Positions 28,104-36,841 of a stretch of 64,000 bases of DNA are shown piece after piece. The stretch is taken from the NCBI GenBank assembly GCA_028285085.1, contig JANQQI010000053.1, positions 1-64,000 of the forward strand. Direction: 5' to 3'. Below the pieces are notes generated by a model, which made no database searches, was not told where the DNA came from, and saw only the letters and a list, made by a program, of their open reading frames with translations. The stretch comes from Saprospiraceae bacterium. Its GTDB lineage: Bacteria; Bacteroidota; Bacteroidia; Chitinophagales; Saprospiraceae. Made by a program: the position numbers and the translations under genes. How positions within the stretch are numbered: the stretch's first letter is position 1; each line of letters opens with the position of its first letter.

Positions 28104-31100
28104 TTATCTCACGATCGTCACGTCTCCTTTATCGAAGAGTTCCAGTTCACGTCCACAAGTCAAGACTCTCGCCTCATAGTACCAGACGTAAACGCCTTCA
28201 TCCATTGCTTTAGATCTAAAGGCGCCATTCCAGCTATCAAAGGCGTTTTCAAATTCGTACAGCGCATTCCCCCAGCGGTCGAAGACATGCATTTCAAAGC
28301 TCAGCACTTCGACGCCACTTCCTACAAAGACTTGAAATTCGTCGTTGAATCCATCATCATTCGGAGAGAATACATTAGGTACGAATAAGAAGTCCTCACG
28401 GCCATCGTCAATCATCTCGATATTGAACTGATGCGTAATCGTTTCACAAAGGTTATCGACAATTAAGGTGTAAACACCCGGTGTATCAACATTTATATAC
28501 TGCGACTGATCTCCATTATTCCAGAGGTAATTGATATTTTGTCCACCGGCGTTGAGTACTTCTGCACCAATTCGTACCGGACTGTAATCACAGGGGATAC
28601 CTGATTCGAGGAAACGTATGTCAAGCGGCTCAATCTCGTCGACCGTGATGGGCTCACTTTCTATACAACCGTTTGCATCCTGCAAGTACAAGGTATAATC
28701 TCCCGGCGTCAAACCGATAAATTCCGATTGTTGCTGATAAAAATTACCATCTAAAGAATAGACAAATGGCGCCACGCCGCCTACCGGAGCATTGACCGTA
28801 ACTGTCCCTTCATCTTCATTCCAACAACTCATATCAGACTCCGCGGTAAAGGAAAATTCTGGGTAAGCCGTCACGGCAACCTCAACCAAAGAGTCGCAAC
28901 CATTGGCAGCGGTGAGGATATATTCTTCCAAACTACCGACCGCCAAAGTTTCACCGTTGTATTCTACGGATTCATCTGCGCAGGCGAAAAGTTCGATGAA
29001 AGTTGTTTGTATCTCAGGATAAGTGAGGACAAATACGTTGACAAGAGAGTCACAACCACTACTATTGGTAAAGGTGAACGCCTCCGATAGTCCCGCTGAA
29101 ATCTGCTGCCCTTGATAAGTCACATAGCTACCTTCGCAAGCATAGAGAAATAGGCTTTCCGCCGAAGATGGCAATTCGTCTACGACGACGGTTACCGTAG
29201 AATCACAACCATTGATATCATCGAGGATAAAAGTCGTCGTGCTACCTGCAGGTAATTGCGTGCCGTTATACTCGACAGATTCACCGGGGCAGGCTGCCAA
29301 GTTCACTTCACTACCGCTCAGTGGCGTTCCAGCAACCATAACCGTCACCGTGGAGTCACAGCCTACGGCATTGGTAAAAGTATATTCGGTCGTAGTATTA
29401 GGCAGAAGTTCATCGCCGTTATAGTTGATGCTACTATTTTCACAGGTTGACAGCTCCAATAGCGAATCTGAAGCCAAAAGGGTCTCAACCACTACGGTTA
29501 CTACAGAATCACAGCCTTGATAGCCCATGAAAGTATAGGTTGTCGTTGATCCGGCAGCCAGTTCATCACCGTTGTACGACACTGTGCCATTCTCACAGGC
29601 TGCTAGATTCAGCAAGCTGTCCGAAGTCGGCAATCCTAGTACCGATACCGTGACGGTAGAATCACAGAGGTTGGCCGCCGTATAATTAAAATCTGTAATG
29701 GTATTTGGGAACAGTTCCACTCCGTCAAAAAAGAGGCTGCTATTTTCACAGGTTTGTAAAATGGTGTCCGTCTGTGCGGCCAATAATTCAACAACCGTTA
29801 CACTTAAGGTAGAATCACAGCCTACGGCATTAGTATAAATGAATGTCGTATCCGTCCCCGGCACGAGCTGGATGCCATCGTGAAAAATAAAATCCCCAGT
29901 ACACGCAAAATAGGTCGTGTCATTGACGCTAGGTGTATTTTCCAAAACCATTACGGTGACAATAGAATCACAGCCTACCGTATTAGTGAAAGTAAAATCC
30001 GTAATGGAGCCCACTTCGAGAGTACTCCCGTTATAATCAACCGAATTACCGGAACAGGCGGACAGCATGAGTCCCATTGAATCTTGCTGAGCGGTGGAAA
30101 CAGTCACGGTGACCACAGAATCACAGCCCACCGCGTTGGTGAAGGTAAAGTCCGTCACACTACCTGGATCCAGATCCGTTCCGTTATAATCAACAGTGCT
30201 ATTAGGACAAGCCGATAATGCTAACTCTGAACTGCTCTCCTCCAATGGTTCCACGGTCACCGTGACGGTAGAATCACAACCAATGGCATTAGTAAAGGTA
30301 AAATCCGTTACACTACCTGGATCGAGGTCGGTGCCATTATAATTCACCGTACCGTCCGGGCAAGCGAATAATTCTAGCTCCGAACTACTTTCTGCTAATG
30401 GCTCCACGGTCACTGTAACGATAGAGTCACAACCGATAGCGTTGGTAAAGGTGAAATCCGTTACACTACCTGGATCGAGGTCGGTACCATTATAATTTAC
30501 TGTACCGTCCGGGCAAGCGAAAAGGGTTAGCGCAAAGTGGCTAGTATCTAATCCAGTGACGGATACGGTCACAATAGAATCGCAGCTCTGTATCGAAGTA
30601 AAAGTAAAGTCCTGGACCATTCCCGGGAACAATTCAACGGATTGATAAATCACCGAGCTATTCTCACAAACTTCTAAATCGAGCGAGTCATAAATAGCTG
30701 TACACTGGAACATCAGCAATAGATCAACTACCGCTTCATCATCACAACCCACTAAATTTGCGACACCAGCATCAATAACTGGAGTCATATTAGGAGGTAG
30801 ATTCAGATTATCTAAAAGAATATCGTAGTCCGTCGAAAGGATATTAACAAAGCCAAAATTGCCATCACCGTTAGTGATTAAGGTATCGAGATTAATACCC
30901 CCATTTTGTAAAATGACTGGAATATCAGGGACCAAAGTATCCCCGGCATCGATAATACCGTTAGCGTTGACATCAAAATATACACTACCCAGTACCGAGC
31001 CGAAGCCATCGTAAAGATCTAGCGTCAAAGGCCCCGATAGTGCTACACAACCCGAAGTACTGGTCATTTCTACCGTATAAACACCACTTTCCGTGGCAAT

Positions 31101-34100
31101 TAAATCGGGCATGGTACCTTCAGGGGCAGGAACCGCTACTCCATCCAAGAACCATTGATAACTAGCGACATCGGGGATAAACGGCAAACAGATCGTATCA
31201 GGGTTACAACGGGTATGACAACCTTGCGGTACCAAATCAATATTAGGCCCTTCGGTAATGTTGATCCGATTACTAATTCCTTCACAACCAAATATATTGA
31301 TAGCCCGGACAAAATATTCGCCGGCATAGAAAGTAGTAATGGAAGTACCTATTTCGCCCGTATTCCAAATGTAGGTGTAATTCGGATCAGGATTAAAGAC
31401 AGAAATTTCTGTGATGGTATTTTCACAAATAGGCTCCGTCGGATTGGACGTAATAATGATGCCCTCCGGTACAGGATGCACCGTCACGGTGAATGGGCCG
31501 ATTTCGCTGGTACAACCAGAAGTCAAATCCGTAATCGTCACGGTAAAATCGTGCGTGCCGACTTCCAGTAAGTTGTCTTTTTCTTCGGTGAAAGAAATTT
31601 CGGTGGTCATATCTGTGGTCGACCATTCGTAAGCATAGTTGACATTCTCCGTTACTTGCAAGAAGACATCATCACCATAACAGGTTTCATAATTATTATA
31701 AATAGTATTGATCGGCTGTCCGTACTCATCGTATTCGACTGCCGTAATTTGACCATCGGGTGCAGCAATGACATCAATCGTTACCGAGGGTGGATAATAA
31801 GCACAGCCCAAGGCGTCATAAACAGTTACTTCATAGACTCCCGAAGTATTTACCGTAATACTTTGGCTCACCTCATTTGTAGACCACTGATAAGCATTGC
31901 CCAAAGGAGCCGTCAGCGTTGCTTGATCTCCTTCGCAAATGGTATTAGCTGGTACGACATCGATCAAACCACTAAGATTGACCGGATCGATGGTAATATT
32001 TTGAGTGGTGGACTCCGTACAGCCATAGATATTTTCCACGGTAAGCGTCACAGTATAGGTACCAGGATTTTCGTAAACGTGATAAGTTGAACCAACACTC
32101 GAACTATTAGCATCACCACTCCCGGGATCTCCAAAATCCCAAATCACATTTGTATATTGACCAGTCGCACTGAAAGCCACGGCTCCTCCGACACAACTAA
32201 CGCCGGGAATAGAAAAACTGGAAAGTGGTGGGGGTAAAATTTCGATTGTTTCAGAAAACTCGGAGATACAACCACTTTGGTCAGTAGTCGTTAAGGTAAC
32301 ACTATAAAACCCAGGCGTAGAATAGACGTGTTGTGGATTTTGTAAAGTAGAAACATTATCGATGCCGCTGGCAGGGTCTCCAAAGTTCCATGTCCAGCCA
32401 GCGATACTCGTCTGTGGTACAAACACAGATAGATCAAAAAAGGAGCTAGGCTGACCAATACAAGCGGGTTCGCTCGCAAAATTGGCTACCAAGGGAATCG
32501 TATCAAAACTATAGGTGGTCAGCAAACAATTTTGCCCGGGCGTAGTCGACGGTACCTGTACGGCAAAGGTGACTAAATTGAAACCTGCATTTCCCCAGGT
32601 ATGATTAGGATTTTCTTGGCCTGAAGTAGTCGTACTTCCCGAAACAATATCGAAAAACGCCCACGACCAAGTCCCGGGTATATCATTAATAGAAGTATTC
32701 AAATATTGACTTTCATTACAAGAATTCCCCGGTACAATGGTAAAGCCAATATCTCCAAGGGGTTCACAAACAGAAGGCGGGCCAGGTAAGATACCACAGC
32801 TCAATCCCAGGACATTGGACTGCCCGGTGCAGCCATTTTGATCGGTGACGATCACATAATAACTCCCCTCCTGCGTCACTGTCAGCGAAGAGCTATTCGT
32901 TCCAACGGGTGAGCCGTTGAAATACCATTGGTAATCCAAGCCCGAACTAGATTCCAGAGCATAGAGCACCATAGAACCGCCTTGCTCGCAGAAATTCCCT
33001 AAATCCGGAGTAGAAATCGTAACGGATGGGCTGGGTAATTCTTCGATATAGAAAGTAGTATTACCGGTACAGCCATTCACATCGGTAACAATGACTTCGT
33101 AGTAGCCAGGGCCTAAATTAGGACTAGGCGCAGTAGAGACTTGTGAACCTGTTTCATTACGCCAAACATAGCTAACAAAAGGCGCGGTGGTTTGCACTGT
33201 AGTCGTTTGCCCCGGACAGGCTTCCGCATCCAAAACAACCGGCTGAGGTAATTCATTGACCACTACATTATAAGTCTGGCTAATACCGCAAAGATCGAGC
33301 TCAACGATATGATTACCGGTGCTATGCCATTGTATTTCAATCGTATGGGTCCCTTCACCACTAATAATGGAGCCCACATTAGCTGGTGAGATGGACCAAT
33401 TATATTCCACCTCTTCGTAGGTCGTCGCCGAGTAAATGCCTATCTCTTCCCGGCAAAGTGCAGCTGGGCCATCGATATCAACCGTGCTAATAGGTTGAAT
33501 GGATACCCCAATATCGGGTGATTCACAAGGTAAGCCTTCGACGTTGGTTTGGGTTAAATTAATATTGTAGGGTGGCGAAGCCCCCCAGGTGATATTAACC
33601 GCTTCTCCCTGGCGAATAATGCTGCTGCCACCGTTGATGATATACCAATTGTAGCTAAAACCGCTATTGGCGCCAGTTACTTGGTAAGTATAGGTCTCTC
33701 CGGGACAGATATTGAGTTCACCCTCTACCCCAGCGGGTGCAGGTGTTGGATCGGCTACCGTTAGAAAAATAGTATAGTCGTCCACGCAGAAATTCTCCGG
33801 TGTATCGGCTGTTGCTACCAAAAAATATTGGCCCGATCCAAAATTAAAATTCACCGTGAAGTTCTCCGAAGCTGCGCCAGATTGTTGAACAACATTATTA
33901 TTTATATCATAAATGGTCCAATTGGCATCAACCACTCCTCCTCCCGTCTCAGCGTTCTGAGTATTAAAGGTGTAAGATTGTCCCGGGCAAACTTCGATTT
34001 CCCCTTCTACAAAAAATTCAGCCAAAATGTCTACCCAAATGGTATCCCGGCCACCGCATCCCAAATAGCAGCTTTCATATTCCACTGCGACATATTGTGT

Positions 34101-35882
34101 CCCGGAAGTCAAGACATCGGCCCATTGGACGGTGATCTCATTGGTTCCTTGGCCAGTATTGATCGTCCCAAGGTTTGAAGTGGTCCAGGTAAAGGAAGTG
34201 CCTTCAAAGGGGGTAATCGAATAGGTTACCTCCGAGGCGCGACAGACACGTTCCGGCCCAACGATCTCGGCATTATCATCAATGATGGGGATGAGTTCTA
34301 ATAAGGGCTCCAGGCAATAGTCGCCGTTACAGTCGCTGACGTCAAGGCCGATGATCCCTTCGGGGCCACTACCCCAATTGATGGTAATATAGTCATCATT
34401 CAACCCACCACCGCTCACCACAGTGCCATCTCCCGTCACCATCCAGGTGAAGGTCCCACAATCCGCATCTGCGGTATAGGTAATTTCTTCTCCGGGGCAG
34501 ACCGTTCCAGCACAATCAATTGTCGGGGCAATGGCCTCTTCGACTATAATCGTGACGGAGCTGGTATCTCCGCAAAAACAATCGTTGCGAGCAATCAGAA
34601 ATGCCTCGTAAGTACCAGCCGAAAGATAAGTGTGCTCCGCGTTAACTGAAGAAGCGGACACCAAGTTGCCAAAATCCCAGGTAAACAGACTAGCGCCTAC
34701 CGATTGATTTTCAAAAAATACAGTTTGTCCTTCACAAATCTCCACAACGCCATTTACTGGAGGAGGAGTCGTGGTAAAATCTGCCGTTGGTTCTTCAAGG
34801 ATTTCTACACAAAGCTCCCCGTAGGATTGACAGTTATTGAGTCCGGTTGGGCAGTATATGCTATATTCCTCAACAATACTGTTACCATCGGCATCCGTAA
34901 TGGTTAAACCATAAGTACCCGGGCAAAGGTCAAAAAGTGCAGGTGTCGTTTCTCCTGTGCTCCATTCGTAAGAATAAGGTCCTGTACCACCAGAGAAATG
35001 AGAAGGATATAAAGAGCCCGTACACTCATCACAAGACTCAGGGTGATGGGATTCATATAGCACATTGAAAGGATAATCCTGCTGAATCGTGATGGCGCAT
35101 TCTTGTGTATTGCCAAGTTCGTCCGTTACCGTTACTGAATAAGTACCAGGTACTAAATCCTGTGTTGCAACGATCGTATTATTGCTAGCCGTTTGAGTAT
35201 CTCCATTGGAAAAATAAAAATCGTAAGTACCAGGCATCCCATTTACAATCACACCTCCAACCCCACTGTTAAAATCTGGTTCTCCGTTAAAGAGCATGAT
35301 ACAATCAATCGTAAACTGCAATGGATAATTCGCCTCAAATGCCTGAGCATTGACCAGCCCATAGCCGGCATCCCCCCAATTAACCGTTACCTGATTCCCG
35401 TTTGGTGAGTAGCTTTCCGCACCGGATACTTGCCATTCGACAGAGGATGTAGGGTCAATACCGGTCACGGTATAAGTAGCCGAGCTAAAAGCACACACCT
35501 GATCACAAGTCGAAGGATTAAGAGAGTCGCTTAAACAGGCTGCGGTAGATTGGGGAACGATGGTTAAATCTTCAATCAAATCAGAGAGCACAATAAAAGA
35601 CACTGACGTATTGCCATCTACTAAGACTAGTATCTCAACAATTTCATCAAACATACAAATATCCGCTACACCTGCTCCAACACTTCCAAGCACCCCACCG
35701 TTTACGGTCCAGGTAACCGCAGGACTGGTTACAGGAAATCCATTATCATCAAGCAGATAATAAACCCCACAATCTCCTGGACAAAGCACGGAGGGACCTT
35801 CAATAGTATACTGCTGTGCCTGAACGGTAAAGACAGTACCGAATAGGCATAAAAAGAGTAGTTGTAAAGTTTTGGTTTTCAT
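28104..35882 (-). CDS. Giant T9SS type-B secreted repeat protein (2592 aa)
   Basis: Signal peptide (MKTKTLQLLFLCLFGTVFTVQAQ), then many Ig-like, PKD and SprB-like domains. Examples are the PKD motif WDFGNLVSASSVNAEHTYLSAGTY near 400 and YTWNFGDP-type motifs near 1160-1240. An SdrD-B-like fold (GSVYFDVNANGIIDAGD, about 1640) is followed by 12 tandem 51-residue repeats (1734-2346), each with two cysteines. The last about 90 residues (VFDRWGNALYEFE...WNGAF...DEGVYVWYYEA) are the gliding-motility-associated, type-B sorting domain that sends proteins through the type IX secretion system to the surface or medium. Likely adhesin or surface filament. No catalytic domain seen. Confidence 0.9.
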   Translation of the reverse strand: MKTKTLQLLFLCLFGTVFTVQAQQYTIEGPSVLCPGDCGVYYLLDDNGFPVTSPAVTWTVNGGVLGSVGAGVADICMFDEIVEILVLVDGNTSVSFIVLSDLIEDLTIVPQSTAACLSDSLNPSTCDQVCAFSSATYTVTGIDPTSSVEWQVSGAESYSPNGNQVTVNWGDAGYGLVNAQAFEANYPLQFTIDCIMLFNGEPDFNSGVGGVIVNGMPGTYDFYFSNGDTQTASNNTIVATQDLVPGTYSVTVTDELGNTQECAITIQQDYPFNVLYESHHPESCDECTGSLYPSHFSGGTGPYSYEWSTGETTPALFDLCPGTYGLTITDADGNSIVEEYSIYCPTGLNNCQSYGELCVEILEEPTADFTTTPPPVNGVVEICEGQTVFFENQSVGASLFTWDFGNLVSASSVNAEHTYLSAGTYEAFLIARNDCFCGDTSSVTIIVEEAIAPTIDCAGTVCPGEEITYTADADCGTFTWMVTGDGTVVSGGGLNDDYITINWGSGPEGIIGLDVSDCNGDYCLEPLLELIPIIDDNAEIVGPERVCRASEVTYSITPFEGTSFTWTTSNLGTINTGQGTNEITVQWADVLTSGTQYVAVEYESCYLGCGGRDTIWVDILAEFFVEGEIEVCPGQSYTFNTQNAETGGGVVDANWTIYDINNNVVQQSGAASENFTVNFNFGSGQYFLVATADTPENFCVDDYTIFLTVADPTPAPAGVEGELNICPGETYTYQVTGANSGFSYNWYIINGGSSIIRQGEAVNITWGASPPYNINLTQTNVEGLPCESPDIGVSIQPISTVDIDGPAALCREEIGIYSATTYEEVEYNWSISPANVGSIISGEGTHTIEIQWHSTGNHIVELDLCGISQTYNVVVNELPQPVVLDAEACPGQTTTVQTTAPFVSYVWRNETGSQVSTAPSPNLGPGYYEVIVTDVNGCTGNTTFYIEELPSPSVTISTPDLGNFCEQGGSMVLYALESSSGLDYQWYFNGSPVGTNSSSLTVTQEGSYYVIVTDQNGCTGQSNVLGLSCGILPGPPSVCEPLGDIGFTIVPGNSCNESQYLNTSINDIPGTWSWAFFDIVSGSTTTSGQENPNHTWGNAGFNLVTFAVQVPSTTPGQNCLLTTYSFDTIPLVANFASEPACIGQPSSFFDLSVFVPQTSIAGWTWNFGDPASGIDNVSTLQNPQHVYSTPGFYSVTLTTTDQSGCISEFSETIEILPPPLSSFSIPGVSCVGGAVAFSATGQYTNVIWDFGDPGSGDANSSSVGSTYHVYENPGTYTVTLTVENIYGCTESTTQNITIDPVNLSGLIDVVPANTICEGDQATLTAPLGNAYQWSTNEVSQSITVNTSGVYEVTVYDALGCAYYPPSVTIDVIAAPDGQITAVEYDEYGQPINTIYNNYETCYGDDVFLQVTENVNYAYEWSTTDMTTEISFTEEKDNLLEVGTHDFTVTITDLTSGCTSEIGPFTVTVHPVPEGIIITSNPTEPICENTITEISVFNPDPNYTYIWNTGEIGTSITTFYAGEYFVRAINIFGCEGISNRINITEGPNIDLVPQGCHTRCNPDTICLPFIPDVASYQWFLDGVAVPAPEGTMPDLIATESGVYTVEMTSTSGCVALSGPLTLDLYDGFGSVLGSVYFDVNANGIIDAGDTLVPDIPVILQNGGINLDTLITNGDGNFGFVNILSTDYDILLDNLNLPPNMTPVIDAGVANLVGCDDEAVVDLLLMFQCTAIYDSLDLEVCENSSVIYQSVELFPGMVQDFTFTSIQSCDSIVTVSVTGLDTSHFALTLFACPDGTVNYNGTDLDPGSVTDFTFTNAIGCDSIVTVTVEPLAESSSELELFACPDGTVNYNGTDLDPGSVTDFTFTNAIGCDSTVTVTVEPLEESSSELALSACPNSTVDYNGTDLDPGSVTDFTFTNAVGCDSVVTVTVSTAQQDSMGLMLSACSGNSVDYNGSTLEVGSITDFTFTNTVGCDSIVTVMVLENTPSVNDTTYFACTGDFIFHDGIQLVPGTDTTFIYTNAVGCDSTLSVTVVELLAAQTDTILQTCENSSLFFDGVELFPNTITDFNYTAANLCDSTVTVSVLGLPTSDSLLNLAACENGTVSYNGDELAAGSTTTYTFMGYQGCDSVVTVVVETLLASDSLLELSTCENSSINYNGDELLPNTTTEYTFTNAVGCDSTVTVMVAGTPLSGSEVNLAACPGESVEYNGTQLPAGSTTTFILDDINGCDSTVTVVVDELPSSAESLFLYACEGSYVTYQGQQISAGLSEAFTFTNSSGCDSLVNVFVLTYPEIQTTFIELFACADESVEYNGETLAVGSLEEYILTAANGCDSLVEVAVTAYPEFSFTAESDMSCWNEDEGTVTVNAPVGGVAPFVYSLDGNFYQQQSEFIGLTPGDYTLYLQDANGCIESEPITVDEIEPLDIRFLESGIPCDYSPVRIGAEVLNAGGQNINYLWNNGDQSQYINVDTPGVYTLIVDNLCETITHQFNIEMIDDGREDFLFVPNVFSPNDDGFNDEFQVFVGSGVEVLSFEMHVFDRWGNALYEFENAFDSWNGAFRSKAMDEGVYVWYYEARVLTCGRELELFDKGDVTIVR
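28845..30683 (-). repeat. 12 tandem 153-bp repeats
   Basis: Twelve in-frame units inside the giant gene; eleven encode exactly 51 residues and one encodes 52. Consensus LxLxACxxxxVxYNGxxL with xGSxTxFTFTNAxGCDSxVTVxV. Cysteines lie at positions 6 and 34 of each unit, fitting one disulfide per unit. Units 2-4 are the most alike. Confidence 0.92.
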
Positions 35883-35927
35883 TTTTTCCCAGCGTTAAGA
35901 GAGTCTGTAATATACGCAATCAGGGGA

Positions 35928-35944
35928 CCAATGGCGACCATTGG
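35928..35944. repeat. Inverted repeat upstream of giant gene 1
   Basis: Perfect CCAATGG-CGA-CCATTGG, 46 bases before the start codon of the minus-strand giant gene. Possible operator or leader hairpin. Confidence 0.45.
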
Positions 35945-36142
35945 CAGGGTTGGAGAGAAGCTGAAATCGAACTGCTAAAAGGCAGCAATATCAATATACA
36001 AACAATTCGTCGAATAATAATCAGGGAGAATCAACGAATTTGTTGTTCTATTAAAAAGAATGAATTAAACGCAAGACAGGGTTGAACTACAAAAATAATC
36101 GTAATTCCGGGTAAAAACAAGCACGAACCTAAGTAGCTCAGG

Positions 36143-36304
36143 CTACATTTTGTCTAAAGCCTTTACCAGATAAGTAACTACAAATGGCAAAGCTAACCAA
36201 AACCATTCTGACATATACATCAGCATGAAAACGCAAATAGCAGTAGAGACAAAGAAAATAATCCAGTCGGTGGTATGTGATTTCGGTGTTGTATCTGTAC
36301 TCAT
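36143..36304 (-). CDS. 53-aa membrane miniprotein
   Basis: A complete 53-codon frame (MSTDTTPKSHTTDWIIFFVS..., ending LVKALDKM and TAG). After a polar N-terminus it has two hydrophobic segments with few charges (about 14-30 and 33-48, with WFWLALPFVVTYLV) and a basic end. The composition is that of a real small inner-membrane protein. An A-rich region precedes the ATG, as is common in Bacteroidota. Function unknown. It stands alone between two large genes. Confidence 0.6.
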   Translation of the reverse strand: MSTDTTPKSHTTDWIIFFVSTAICVFMLMYMSEWFWLALPFVVTYLVKALDKM

Positions 36305-36484
36305 TTTAATCTTAATTTTTCTGGACGCAAATCTATGAAGTAATTACAAGTATTGCAAAAGATCAGCAAAATATTCCGGTGGATTTTAAGCTGCTGTGAT
36401 GCGCCGCAGTAACCTATGGTCCGATTACTATTTTTTTGCGAAAATCAATACGCAAGAAAATTTTAACTGAGTAAAATACATCAA

Positions 36485-36538
36485 CAAAAAAACCACTAAG
36501 GTCATCCTAGTGGTCACCAAAAGCAGCCTTCAGCTGCT
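36485..36538 (-). terminator. Two hairpins with U-tract, not at a gene end
   Basis: On the minus-strand RNA: AGCAGC/GCTGCT hairpin (36538-36522), then ACCACTAGG/CCTTAGTGGT hairpin (36514-36492, one bulge), then seven U. A good intrinsic terminator, but no minus-strand gene ends here; the next minus-strand gene starts 180 bases downstream. It may end a small RNA or act as a leader terminator for the 53-aa gene. Confidence 0.6.
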
Positions 36539-36781
36539 CGAAGAAACAAATGGTCCTATGTATTAATCAGAATTCACTTTCATAGCTTTATAGAATCCAT
36601 TGTATTAGAAGTCGTATTCTTAGTTTGATTAAAACAAAGCTAGCTGGAATCAATATTGATTAGCTTGGAATATTCGCGAATTACATATTAATTTTTATCT
36701 CAAATTAGTAATCCCTATCATTTTACAACATCCCTTGAGGCTTCTGCAACATAATTGTAGAGAAATCGGACAGTTTTAGCG

Positions 36782-36789
36782 TACATTTG
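36782..36789 (+). promoter_or_regulatory. Promoter -7 element for the second hybrid sensor
   Basis: TACATTTG fits TAnnTTTG, 52 bases before the start codon. No exact -33 TTTG was found. Confidence 0.5.
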
Positions 36790-36841
36790 TAAAAAAAACG
36801 CAATATGTTAATGCGTTAGTTAGTTCGAAGATCTGAAACAA

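Larger units (their letters stand above)
36305..36841. other. 537-bp intergenic stretch with orphan hairpins and a promoter
   Basis: Contains a minus-strand terminator preceded by a second hairpin (36485-36538) and, near its right end, a TAnnTTTG element for the hybrid sensor gene. No coding frame was recognised. Confidence 0.45.
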
